Assembly (NCBI RefSeq): GCF_028993555.1
Contig: NZ_CP118611.1
Location: forward strand, 800,001 to 864,000
Reading direction: 5' to 3'
Origin: Ensifer adhaerens
GTDB taxonomy: Bacteria; Pseudomonadota; Alphaproteobacteria; Rhizobiales; Rhizobiaceae
DNA length: 64,000 bases
The stretch's first letter is position 1. The number at the start of each line of letters is the position of its first letter. The position numbers and the translations under genes are program-made. Below the pieces are notes generated by a model that ran no database searches, had not been told where the DNA came from, and saw only the letters and a program-made list of their open reading frames with translations. Positions 53,432 to 61,931 of the stretch are shown one piece after another.

Positions 53432-53526
53432 CTTCCTTTCCCGTCCAGGGAGAGAATGGTCGCTGTCGGCGAAGTGTAACCCCTCATCCGGCATTCCGAC
53501 CATCTCTCCCACGAACGCGAGGAAGG
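53432..53526. repeat. RIME-like palindromic intergenic repeat
   Basis: CTTCCTTTCCCG...CAGGGAGAGAATGGTCG on the left (53432-53462) and CGACCATCTCTCCC...GAGGAAGG on the right (53497-53526) form imperfect arms of about 30 bp. CCCCTCATCCGGCATTCCG between them is typical of Rhizobium intergenic mosaic elements. It lies between the binding-protein and ATPase genes of one operon and could lower distal expression by forming a hairpin in mRNA. Confidence 0.65.
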
Positions 53527-53530
53527 AGGG

Positions 53531-54556
53531 TTAGGTCGACTTCGGTTCGGCGTCGTTGATCTCGACGGTGAACGAGCCGTCCTTGATCATTTTTTCCTTC
53601 TCCGCGACCTTGGCCTTGGTGGCGTCTGGAACCTTGCTGTCGAAGGTGCCGAAAGGCGCCAGCGAACAGCCGCCATTCTTCATGAAGGAATAGATGCCGT
53701 AGTCGTCGGCCCTGAAAGTGCCGGCCTTCACTTGGCTGATCGCCTTGTCGAGCGTCGGTTCGAAATGCCACAATGCGGACGCGACAACGGTGTCGGGATA
53801 GTCCGCCTGGGTGTCGATGACATTGCCGATGGCCAGGACCTTCTTCTCCTTGGCGGCGTCGGACACACCGAAACGCTCGGCATACAGCAGGTCCGCACCC
53901 CCATCGATTTGGGCGAATGCGGTCTCCTTGGCCTTTGGCGGATCGAACCATGAGCCGATGAAGGCGACCTGGAACTTGGTATCCGGGGCCACTTCCTTCA
54001 CGCCGGCCATGAATGCGTTCATCAGCCGGTTGACCTCTGGGATCGGATAACCTCCCACCATGCCGATGTTCTTGGACTTCGTCATTGCGCCGGCGACAAG
54101 TCCGGAGAGATAGGATGCGTCCTGGATATAGTTGTCGAAAACCGAGAAGTTCGGAACGGCGGCATCTGGCTTGAAGCTCGAGCCCATCAGGAAGGCAACA
54201 TCCGGATAGTCTTTGGCAACCGTGCGGGCAGCATCCTCGACGCCGAAAACCTCGCCCAGGATCAACTTGTGACCCGCCTCGCAATACTCGCGCATGACGC
54301 GCTCGTAATCGTTGTTCGCGGTGTTTTCCGAATAGACATATTCGATGTCGCCGCGCTCCTTGGCTGCATTCGCCGCCTTGTGGATACGACTGACCCACTG
54401 CTGCTCGACCGGAACGGTATAAATAGCCGCCACCTTTATCGGATCCGCGGCGAGCAGACGGCTCGGCAGACCCGTCGCCGCCACCACGGCGGAGGCGCCG
54501 GCAGCTTTGATCAGGGTTCTTCTGGAAATGGCAAAATTGAAGGAATCGCTTTGCAT
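53531..54556 (-). CDS. BMP-family nucleoside/nucleobase binding protein
   Basis: A 341-residue periplasmic protein. The N-terminus carries a twin-arginine signal (SRRTLIKAAGASAVVAATG), unusual compared with the lipoprotein signals of many PnrA/BMP proteins. The mature part has KVAAIYTVPVEQQWVSRIHKA, EYCEAGHKLILGEVFG, DVAFLMGSS and GGADLLYAERFGV, the BMP pattern. It binds the substrate for the two permeases and the ATPase that follow. The deaminase at the operon end points to purine or pyrimidine bases. Confidence 0.93.
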   Translation of the reverse strand: MQSDSFNFAISRRTLIKAAGASAVVAATGLPSRLLAADPIKVAAIYTVPVEQQWVSRIHKAANAAKERGDIEYVYSENTANNDYERVMREYCEAGHKLILGEVFGVEDAARTVAKDYPDVAFLMGSSFKPDAAVPNFSVFDNYIQDASYLSGLVAGAMTKSKNIGMVGGYPIPEVNRLMNAFMAGVKEVAPDTKFQVAFIGSWFDPPKAKETAFAQIDGGADLLYAERFGVSDAAKEKKVLAIGNVIDTQADYPDTVVASALWHFEPTLDKAISQVKAGTFRADDYGIYSFMKNGGCSLAPFGTFDSKVPDATKAKVAEKEKMIKDGSFTVEINDAEPKST

Positions 54557-55068
54557 TAAGTTCCCCTCTGATTGATTGCGCGTTTTGCGTGCGTCTTTTT
54601 TACCACTTGGTCAATGTAGGGGAAGTTGGAGTTTGCAGCAATTGGGGTGTGGTACGCCATTCAACCGGATATGACGCAGCTTGCGCGACAAGCTCTGTGC
54701 AGTTTGACGAAAGACGTGTCGCGTCTGAAGCCGCCTAACCGACTATTCAACGCGACAAGTTGGAGGCTTCACTTGAAGACCGAGAGCCGTGCGTACTTTG
54801 GGCGCAGTTTCGAGCAACCAGTTTCTTGATTGCGACTGGGGCGAACACGTTCCAGTGCGATCGGCAAAGCAAGTGCAAGATGGTACTGAAGTCGATCCGC
54901 TGCAGCTGTGTCCAAGGACGTCTTTCGCTCTTCTCTTTCAATAGCGAAGATGGTCTAAGGTCGTGGCTGGGAGACTGTTGAAGGCCAGGATCATGCGTTG
55001 TCCAGAGGCGTGAGCAGTGGAGCCGGAAACTGGAGCTTCTATCCGGATAAAGAAGCGGAGGGGCGTGA
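54557..55068. other. Intergenic region, no supported gene
   Basis: About 510 bp between divergent units; it should hold promoters for the BMP operon and the M20 gene. No coding segment with family character was seen. Confidence 0.4.
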
Positions 55069-56223
55069 ATGTTTCTGATCGACCGTGAACTTGAGGCATT
55101 GACGGCCTTTCGGCGCGAGCTGCACCGGCGGCCGGAAGTCTCGGGGGAGGAGCGGGAGACGGCACAAACGATCCTCAAGGCTCTGGCCGAGACGAAGCCG
55201 GATGCGGTAATGACAGGCCTTGGCGGGCATGGGGTGGCGGCGATCTATCAGGGCCAAGAGCCGGGGCCGACGGTGATGGTGCGGGCCGAGCTCGACGGGT
55301 TGCCGATCGAGGAGATTTCGGAAATCGGCCACCGGTCGCAGATCGCGGGCAAGGGGCATCTTTGCGGCCATGATGGGCACATGACGATCCTGATGGCGCT
55401 GGCCAAAGGGCTTGGACGCGAGCGCCCGGCAAGGGGCCGCGCGATCCTGATGTTCCAGCCGGCGGAGGAAAACGGGGCGGGTGCTGCGGCCGTGCTTGCC
55501 GATCCGAAATTTGCCGAGATCAGGCCGGACCTGGTCTTCTCGCTGCACAATTTTCCGGGATTAAGTTTTGGCCACGCGGCCCTTCGCACCGGACCGGTCA
55601 ACTGCGCCTCGCGCGGCATGCGGATTTCGCTGTCCGGCAAGACGGCGCATGCCTCGACGCCGGAGGACGGCATTGCGCCGACCTTTGCTGTTGCCGCGCT
55701 GCTTTCCGGCCTGACGGCGCTCGGCAACAACGGGCCGCTTGATGAAAACTATACACTGGTGACGGTGACGCATGCGCGCATCGGCGAGGCGGCCTTCGGC
55801 ATCAGCCCCGGCTATGCCGAGATCTGGGCGACGCTCCGCACGCTCACCGACGAACGTATGGCCGATCTCGTCGCCCGCGCCGAGGCGCTGGTCGCGAAGG
55901 AGGCGGACGCTGCGGGGCTGAAGGTGACGATCGGTTATGAGGACGTGTTCCACCAGTGCAGCAATGCGGAAGTCGCCGTGAGCGCGCTCGAGCGGGCCAT
56001 GGACGAGGAGGGCGTCAGCCACGATCGCGGTGAGGGCGTGTTGCCGATGAAGGGGTCCGAGGATTTCGGGTTGTTCGGCCGGGTGGCGCCATCGGCGATG
56101 TTTTTCCTGGGCGCCGGCGAAGACCACGCGCGGCTGCACAATCCGGACTATGATTTTCCGGATGATCTGATCGGCATCGGCGCCAAGGTCTTCGTGCGGG
56201 CGATCCGCAATCAGCTGGGGTGA
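55069..56223 (+). CDS. M20-family amidohydrolase/aminoacylase
   Basis: A 384-residue enzyme. The metal-binding motifs are LCGHDGHMTIL (about 100-110), FQPAEENGAG with the catalytic Glu pair, and SLHNFPGL; a dimerisation domain with GKTAHASTPEDGIAP follows, and KGSEDFGLFG holds the late Glu. GGAGG is 8 nt before the ATG. Members hydrolyse N-acyl amino acids such as N-acetyl or hippurate-type compounds. The replaced segment MVRAELDGLPI keeps the usual Asp ligand position. It is a single-gene unit and not linked to peptide transport genes. Confidence 0.92.
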   Translation: MFLIDRELEALTAFRRELHRRPEVSGEERETAQTILKALAETKPDAVMTGLGGHGVAAIYQGQEPGPTVMVRAELDGLPIEEISEIGHRSQIAGKGHLCGHDGHMTILMALAKGLGRERPARGRAILMFQPAEENGAGAAAVLADPKFAEIRPDLVFSLHNFPGLSFGHAALRTGPVNCASRGMRISLSGKTAHASTPEDGIAPTFAVAALLSGLTALGNNGPLDENYTLVTVTHARIGEAAFGISPGYAEIWATLRTLTDERMADLVARAEALVAKEADAAGLKVTIGYEDVFHQCSNAEVAVSALERAMDEEGVSHDRGEGVLPMKGSEDFGLFGRVAPSAMFFLGAGEDHARLHNPDYDFPDDLIGIGAKVFVRAIRNQLG

Positions 56224-56344
56224 GTGCGGTGACGGACGGCCGCTTGCGCGACGGCCGTTGTGACGACACTCTCTGAAAATGTGCAGTCCCGGACGGAGAG
56301 CCGTTTCGCGCCGTGCATTGATTTGCCCTTAGGAGGACCAGGGG

Positions 56345-56626
56345 ATGAGGCACTCCAGCTTTCGAGTCGCCCTTTGCCTGGCGCTTGCCATGGTGGGGAT
56401 GGCGACCGCTCACGCGGCCGATACACCCGGCGCGGATGCTGTTCCTGAGCCGCAGTCGACCGAGAATGCCAGCCTTAAGGATTTCATCAAGGCCAATCCG
56501 GATTGCCTGGAGTTCACCGATCAATGCTCACACTGCGTTGTCGTGAACGGCATTGCCGAGTGCTCGACAGTGGAGATCGCCTGCATCAAGCGAGAGAACC
56601 ACTGCACCAGGCGGGTGGCTAATTGA
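56345..56626 (+). CDS. Small secreted cysteine-rich protein
   Basis: A 93-residue protein with a clear Sec signal peptide (RVALCLALAMVGMATAHA, cut near residue 24). The mature part of about 69 residues has six cysteines (CLEF-x3-CSHC, EC, AC, HC), probably disulphide-bonded in the periplasm. AGGAGG lies 10 nt upstream of the ATG at 56345. The family is not recognised. It sits alone between the M20 gene and the MNT-HEPN gene. Confidence 0.72.
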   Translation: MRHSSFRVALCLALAMVGMATAHAADTPGADAVPEPQSTENASLKDFIKANPDCLEFTDQCSHCVVVNGIAECSTVEIACIKRENHCTRRVAN

Positions 56627-56846
56627 TGCATCCTGCAAACAGGACGTCTCTCAGGACCTCGTCGCTGACGAAGTCCTGAGGCGCGGCACTATGGACGCCG
56701 CACAAATGTGGGGCGTCCGACGGCATCGACGATGACAACGACGTCTCGGGCATCGTCAAGGGCGCCTTCGAGCGATGCTACCCCGAGGTCGATCGCGCCT
56801 GAGCTCATTTCAACCCATGCCGTACCGAGATGCAGACATGTGGAAG

Positions 56847-57752
56847 CTAGGCTGAGCCCCATTCCAATTCCGCCAGCCGCTCCGTGCAGATCGCCTCGAC
56901 GAGGCGGTGGAGATGTTCGGTTCGCTCGAGAAGCCAAGCGAGCGCCTCTTCGGTGACCTCGAAGTGCTTGGAGTAACGTGCCTTCACATAGGCTTCGTTG
57001 AGAATGTTGTACCAGGCGCTAAAGCGGTGCTGATCGCGCGGCCAGGCTTCGACCAGCCGCTGATCACGATCCTCGGCGAGACCGCGGAGAAATTTGATAT
57101 TGTGCGACGGCGGGCTGTAGTTGGTTAGCGTCAGGAGAAGGCACGAATATGCCGTCTCAACAGCCTGATGGAGGACAAAAGCTGCGAGGGCGAGATTTGA
57201 TTTGCCGAGGTAGAAACGACTGCCATCCACGAAGTCCGTTGCATTCGCGAAATGCCTTTCAAAATGCTCCTTTGCCACCCTGAGCCCGTCGGCAGGCGAG
57301 AGTCGTTTCGGCTCTGCCAGTGGGCGGTCGTCGAGTTCGTAGAGCACGATGCCCTCGCGCAGGATGTCGACGAAGAAGTATTGTCCGTCCGCAAGGAAGT
57401 TATTCACCTCCCGGGCGCCATGGACGATCAGCCCCACCGGCGTCGAGACTCCTTTGTCCCACATCAACCGGTCGGTCGCCTTGTCCCAATATTCCGGTTC
57501 TGCGAGCTTCTTGGAATTGACGATGACGAGGATATCATAATCCGAGCGATAGCCCTTCATCGTATGCGGTTCGTCAACAAAGGTGCCGCGGGCGTAGGAG
57601 CCGAAGAGGATGATCTTCAGGATCCGCCCGCGCTTCTTGAAGTCGGCCGAGCCACCCTCGAGCGCATCGGCAAACTCCTCGTGAATGATCTCCACGACGC
57701 GAGCAAGCTCGCGCTGCTTCTTCTCGGGAAGATGTTCCAGGCTCGTTTTCAT
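56847..57752 (-). CDS. MNT-HEPN fusion: nucleotidyltransferase plus HEPN domain
   Basis: A single chain of about 301 residues. The N-terminal half is a minimal nucleotidyltransferase with GSYARG (about 51-56) and SDYDILVIV giving the Asp-x-Asp pair. The C-terminal half is a HEPN domain: FVLHQAVETAYSCLLLTLT, then NEAYVKARYSKHF with the conserved Arg and His. In separate-gene systems the MNT AMPylates and silences a HEPN RNase; here the two are fused. An in-frame TTG at 57758 is also possible. It lies alone, divergent from a LysR gene. A kanamycin-nucleotidyltransferase-like role is less likely. Confidence 0.82.
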   Translation of the reverse strand: MKTSLEHLPEKKQRELARVVEIIHEEFADALEGGSADFKKRGRILKIILFGSYARGTFVDEPHTMKGYRSDYDILVIVNSKKLAEPEYWDKATDRLMWDKGVSTPVGLIVHGAREVNNFLADGQYFFVDILREGIVLYELDDRPLAEPKRLSPADGLRVAKEHFERHFANATDFVDGSRFYLGKSNLALAAFVLHQAVETAYSCLLLTLTNYSPPSHNIKFLRGLAEDRDQRLVEAWPRDQHRFSAWYNILNEAYVKARYSKHFEVTEEALAWLLERTEHLHRLVEAICTERLAELEWGSA

Positions 57753-57828
57753 ACTCAATCGATAGGATAAAGACGATTCGCCGTCTACTGCACGAATTCA
57801 TGGGTTTCGCGTTATTAAAAAATAACAG

Positions 57829-57851
57829 ATTGATCTAATTCTGCGATTAAT
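57829..57851. promoter_or_regulatory. Possible autoregulatory site of LysR gene (ATTGATC-N9-GATTAAT)
   Basis: Imperfect 7-bp arms with the same 7-9-7 geometry as the palindrome in front of the importer operon (47966). It lies 53 bp upstream of the LysR start at 57904. Confidence 0.4.
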
Positions 57852-57903
57852 GAATGATATGTGTCCTTGTAGATTGGCTAGCGTGGATGCAGAGGACAGG
57901 CAA

Positions 57904-58863
57904 ATGGAATTCCGTCAGATGAGGTGTTTTGCAACCCTGGCTGAGGAGTTGCATTTCGGTCGCGCCGCGGCGACGCTCTCCATGGCGCAGCCCGCCCTTA
58001 GCGTGCAGATACAAACGTTGGAAAAGGAGCTCGGCGTGCAGCTTCTCATCCGCTCTACGCGTCGTGTTCAACTAACCAAAGCCGGCGAAGTTTTTTACGA
58101 GCGGTGCATCAGTGTTCTGCGGGAGATCGAAAGCAGTTCCGCTGTCGTCCGGGCCGTTGCGGGCAAGAATGTCGATCGGATCACCATTGGGACCATATAT
58201 CCCGCGACCTTCGGTGTCTTGCCGCTCTTTCTGAACAAGCTCGGCAAGCGGTTTCCCGATATTCAGATTCACGTGAGCAGCGGTTCCACGGATGCAATCA
58301 TCCGCGACTTGGAGAAGGGCCGTATCAACCTTGGCTTCATCCGGCCGGTCGAAAACATCGGTTCTCTCCGTTGGCAGAGCATCGCCAACGAACGATATCT
58401 TCTGGCGGTGCCACTTGGTAGCCGGCTTGAAACTGCGGAAACCGTCACGATGAGCGATTTGAAGCGGGAGCGGATCATCTCCTTTTCCCGCTCAAATCTA
58501 TCTTACACGGAAAAGTACTTCTTCGAGCAGTTCAGAAAATTTGGCCTTCTCGATCAGGTTGCCTGTAGTTGCGACGACACGCTCTCCCTGGTTTCGCTGG
58601 TCGCTGCTGGGATGGGGGTGGGTTTCGTGCCGGAATGGACCAGGGACTTGCCCCACCAGTCGTTTCGTCTTCGAGAAGTGAAGGGGGTGGATTTCACGAT
58701 CGGCATGGGGCTTGCTTGGAACAAGGAGGATCCTACTGCGAACCGTGAAGAGATTGTAGAAATTGCCCGCACGCTGGCAGCGGCATCGAGATCGCTTAAA
58801 GCTGTGGGCGACCATTTCGGAAGAAACAACACCAAGCGCGGTCTTCCGGCGCATGGCGAGTAG
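57904..58863 (+). CDS. LysR-family transcriptional regulator
   Basis: A 319-residue protein starting MEFRQMRCFATLAEELHFG. The helix-turn-helix spans about residues 1-60 (RAAATLSMAQPALSVQIQTLEKELG, then LTKAGEVFYER). The effector domain includes ITIGTIYPATFGVLP and MGVGFVPEWTRDL. The ATG at 57904 is preferred to 57850, which adds 18 atypical residues. The sequence resembles regulators of aromatic or amine catabolism, but no catabolic gene is adjacent. Its promoter site resembles that of the importer operon at 47.9 kb. Confidence 0.9.
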   Translation: MEFRQMRCFATLAEELHFGRAAATLSMAQPALSVQIQTLEKELGVQLLIRSTRRVQLTKAGEVFYERCISVLREIESSSAVVRAVAGKNVDRITIGTIYPATFGVLPLFLNKLGKRFPDIQIHVSSGSTDAIIRDLEKGRINLGFIRPVENIGSLRWQSIANERYLLAVPLGSRLETAETVTMSDLKRERIISFSRSNLSYTEKYFFEQFRKFGLLDQVACSCDDTLSLVSLVAAGMGVGFVPEWTRDLPHQSFRLREVKGVDFTIGMGLAWNKEDPTANREEIVEIARTLAAASRSLKAVGDHFGRNNTKRGLPAHGE

Positions 58864-59023
58864 GATAGATAAGGGCAGCGGAGGCCGCCAGAGCTTGGCG
58901 ATGACGGTTCGTGGGCTTTCACACTGAAGGCGGGTCGAGGCACGAGCACAAGTTGCCGGCGGCTTTCCAAAAGGCCCAGAATCATTGCCGGATCGGTAAG
59001 ACGAGAGGAAAAAGGAGGAAAAG

Positions 59024-59728
59024 GTGAAGAGCTGGTTTCAGAAGCTAACCGATGTTTCCACCGTGGCACGCACGAAGGAGATGTTCAACGAAGCGCTCAC
59101 CGAGCTCGCTGAAGAACTCGGCTTCGAGTATTATGCCTATCTTAATCTTCAACCGATCGGAACATTCGCCGTTTCGAATTATCATCCCGAATGGCAGGAT
59201 TGGTATTTCTCCAAGCGCTTCAACGAGATCGATCCGATAATCCAGATTGCCAGGGCCACGATGAAAGCGTTCACCTGGTCTTCCGAAAATTCAAGGACTG
59301 TCAGATCGCGGCGTGTTCGGCAATTTTATCTGGATGCCGCCGGTTTCGGCATTCGGTCGGGCATCACCATTCCTGTCGCGACTGCATTCAGGCGCATGGC
59401 AATGCTGACCATGGCCTCCCACAAGTCCTACCTCTCGTTCAAACGAGATATTGATCCGGTTGCTGCCGCCATGGCGGTCGCCCAGCTTCATGTGCGGATC
59501 GAGCAAACGGACATTGAACCCACAGCAAAACCGAGCATCGGCCTGACCGCTAGACAGGCGCTTATGCTCAAGTGGGCGTCCGAGGGCAAGTCCATGAGAG
59601 AAATCGCCGACATCGAGAACATGACTTACTGGAACGTCAATTTTCACATGAATAATGCGCGCAGGAAGCTCAATGCCTACTCGCTTCCGCAGGCGACGGC
59701 GCTCGCAACGAAGCTGAAGCTGATTTGA
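59024..59728 (+). CDS. TraR/LuxR-type AHL-responsive regulator
   Basis: A 234-residue protein with a GTG start and AGGAGG upstream. The AHL-binding domain keeps, at the same numbering as TraR, Tyr53, Trp57, Tyr61, Asp70, Pro71 and Trp85 (SNYHPEWQDWYF...EIDP...FTW). The C-terminal LuxR helix-turn-helix (about 172-234) is TARQALMLKWASEGKSMREIAD and WNVNFHMNNARRKLNAY, ending ALATKLKLI as in TraR. No synthase is next to it; the LuxI gene in this window is 25 kb away. It lies 160 bp after the LysR gene. It should dimerise and bind a tra-box-like site on binding the signal. Confidence 0.9.
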   Translation: MKSWFQKLTDVSTVARTKEMFNEALTELAEELGFEYYAYLNLQPIGTFAVSNYHPEWQDWYFSKRFNEIDPIIQIARATMKAFTWSSENSRTVRSRRVRQFYLDAAGFGIRSGITIPVATAFRRMAMLTMASHKSYLSFKRDIDPVAAAMAVAQLHVRIEQTDIEPTAKPSIGLTARQALMLKWASEGKSMREIADIENMTYWNVNFHMNNARRKLNAYSLPQATALATKLKLI

Positions 59729-59779
59729 AGCCAGGCGTGTTGTCGGGGAGCATCTGAAGTCGAAGTTTGAGGAGTACCG

Positions 59780-61315
59780 ATGGAGCAGGCGGACATCAAG
59801 CGCGCAGAGATTCTACGGACGATTTCGCGTGAACGGCTTGAGGCGCTTGTGCTCGAACGCGCAGAGAGGGACGAGGGCTTTGCCCTTTGGTTGGATGCCA
59901 AATTCGCGGTTTCGGTGGCCGACGAGGCAAGCGCGTTGCTCGATCCGGTGCCGTTTCGTCGTCGCGCCGAAGCGCTTTTCTCTTCGACCGGTTCGGGGCG
60001 GCATCGGCACAGCTGGGGCGAACGGGCTGCGGGTATCGATGAAGCGGCACTCGAACAACTGATTGACGAGGCTGGACCCTTTCTTGCCGCAGGGCGCGGC
60101 GCCTATGCACTGACGATCTTGAAGCCCGTGGCCTCGGGGCTGGCCGCATATTGGCCGGAAAACGCCGATTGGGATGAAACCCTGCACGAGTTCTTTCCCC
60201 GGCTTGATCAATTGATCGCTCAAGCCGCCCTCATGGATGGTGTCTCACAGGAGGCGCGCGATGACCTCGCCGGCGAACTGGCCGACTGGCAGGGCGAACT
60301 CGCAAAATTTGGCGCCGACGATGCCTTTGCTACTGCGATTGCAGCTTGCATGCAGGGCTGGGACGAGCCGGGCCTTCAGGCGACGCTCGCAGGGCTTTGG
60401 CAGAGCTGGCCGCCCGGGGGAGGTAGCGATCCGCTCGATGGCCATCTGACGCAGGCTCGACTCGCCGCGCTCGAAGCAATGGGACGCAGTGAGCATTTCC
60501 TCAACCTTTCCCGTGCTGCGGGATTCCATTGCGACCATGGTGTGAAGCTGGCGCAGACGGGGCGCGTCGATGAGGCGGTCGCGCTCGCCCATTTGCGCCT
60601 AACCACGCATGGTGACATCTTGCGGCTTGCCGAGGCTGCCGCTGCTGTCGGCCGGGTGGAAGCCGCCATCGACCTTGCCGCCTGGGGGCTGTCGCGAGAC
60701 GGGCGCGGCGAAGGTGGCGAAAATTGGCGTTACAGAACGGACCGGGCAATGCTGGCCCGCTGGCTGCGCGAGGCGGCTCATGAGGCGGCCAACCGGGATA
60801 TGATGCTCAGGGCAGCGCGCGTAGCCTTCGAAGAGAGCCTTTCACGTGAAGATTTCCGTATGGCCGAGAAACTAGCGTCTCCGTCGGAATGGCTGAAATT
60901 GCGCGGAACGCTGCTTGCGGCGCTGAGGGCGGCACCTTATGCCAATGAGCGGATCGAAATTCTGCTCGACGAGGACTTGGTCGCCGACGCCGTTGCTTGC
61001 ATAAACCCGCAGGAAACGCGCTTCTTCAGTCCGCGTGACCCGACGCTGGGTCGGCTTGCTGAACGCGCATTGGCGGATCACTCCGATTGGGTGATTGTCC
61101 TTGCGTGCCGCATGGCCGATCCGATTATGTCTGAGGGAAGATCAAGTCGCTATGAGACGGCCGCGCTGTGGCTCGGCATTGCCGCACGCGCGCATAAGGT
61201 TTGCGGACGGTCCGACCAGTGGCTTGAGCACCTTGAAGGGCTCATCGAACAGCACCGGCGCAAGCACAAACTGCGACCGCTACTGGAAGGGCTGCTGCAC
61301 ACGGCTAAGGAATAA
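59780..61315 (+). CDS. Large helical-repeat protein, DUF6880-like
   Basis: A 511-residue soluble protein made of alpha helices; no signal peptide or membrane segments. The pattern is of HEAT/TPR-like repeats, with helices such as LEQLIDEAGPFLAAGRGAYALTIL and AVAAVGRVEAAIDLA. The end, HLEGLIEQHRRKHKLRPLLE, resembles the C-terminal region of SWIM zinc-finger-associated proteins, but the SWIM motif itself is absent. Function is unknown; it may be a scaffold. It lies 51 bp after the TraR-type gene and may be co-transcribed. A GGAG precedes the ATG. Confidence 0.6.
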   Translation: MEQADIKRAEILRTISRERLEALVLERAERDEGFALWLDAKFAVSVADEASALLDPVPFRRRAEALFSSTGSGRHRHSWGERAAGIDEAALEQLIDEAGPFLAAGRGAYALTILKPVASGLAAYWPENADWDETLHEFFPRLDQLIAQAALMDGVSQEARDDLAGELADWQGELAKFGADDAFATAIAACMQGWDEPGLQATLAGLWQSWPPGGGSDPLDGHLTQARLAALEAMGRSEHFLNLSRAAGFHCDHGVKLAQTGRVDEAVALAHLRLTTHGDILRLAEAAAAVGRVEAAIDLAAWGLSRDGRGEGGENWRYRTDRAMLARWLREAAHEAANRDMMLRAARVAFEESLSREDFRMAEKLASPSEWLKLRGTLLAALRAAPYANERIEILLDEDLVADAVACINPQETRFFSPRDPTLGRLAERALADHSDWVIVLACRMADPIMSEGRSSRYETAALWLGIAARAHKVCGRSDQWLEHLEGLIEQHRRKHKLRPLLEGLLHTAKE

Positions 61316-61561
61316 CTACCTCTTTGGGGGTCTGCGTTCGTAAGCGAACAATGCGATGCAACATTCGCCCGTCGGCCGTCGGGAAGCAGATTCGGATGGC
61401 CGAATTGAAGTTTTTGACCCTCCATATTGACGCCTTCTTGACAGCCACGAAGCTGCTCGAGGTTGCCACGCCTTTCGAATGGTCAGAAGCAAAGGTCAGC
61501 CCGGACTAGCTCAACGCCGCCGTAGTGTGCCGCTGTTAGTGTCGCAAAAAAATCACTACGT

Positions 61562-61924
61562 TCAAGGTTTTTGCTGCTCCGGACTCAACCTTAGGCGATC
61601 GAAAACGTCCGGGCAGAACTCAAACTGCCTCGCAGTTCCTCGTCCCATCGAGTTCTTCACAATCGTTTCACTCAATATGCCTCGCTCAATGAGCGGATCG
61701 ATCGATTCCGCCACTGCATTTCGGGTTAGGCCGGTAATTTGGCTTATATTCGAGAGCGTTAGCTTTTCGTGGTTTTGATGCATCATATAGAGCACCGTCA
61801 TCATCCCGACCTGCTTCAAACGCGATTGTGGCGTCTCTCCCTCCACCGGTTTGTCGAAAACTTCTTGCAGAGCGTAAGCCGAAAACAGCTGGCTCTGCCA
61901 ATGAGCATTGAGTGCGCTTGTCAT
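61562..61924 (-). CDS. rctA: RctA-like winged-helix repressor of conjugative transfer
   Basis: A 120-residue winged-helix protein: RLKQVGMMTVLYMMHQNHEKLTLSNISQITGLTRNAVAESIDPLIERG (helix-turn-helix) and a wing SETIVKNSMGRGTAR. In R. etli pSym and S. meliloti pSymA, RctA is a winged-helix repressor of the virB and tra genes, and is encoded beside the virB operon. The same arrangement here, and the shared operators, support this call. A TATAAA hexamer ends only 2 nt before ATG 61924, so either the mRNA is leaderless or the true start is further downstream. The operator at 61932 lies directly over its promoter. Confidence 0.75.
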   Translation of the reverse strand: MTSALNAHWQSQLFSAYALQEVFDKPVEGETPQSRLKQVGMMTVLYMMHQNHEKLTLSNISQITGLTRNAVAESIDPLIERGILSETIVKNSMGRGTARQFEFCPDVFDRLRLSPEQQKP

Positions 61925-61931
61925 TTTTTAT

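Noticed and set aside
59024..59728. TraR-type gene as the master activator of the tra genes here
   Set aside because: No tra box is seen at traC or traA; the promoters instead carry the RctA-type palindrome, so transfer control by this regulator is not supported.
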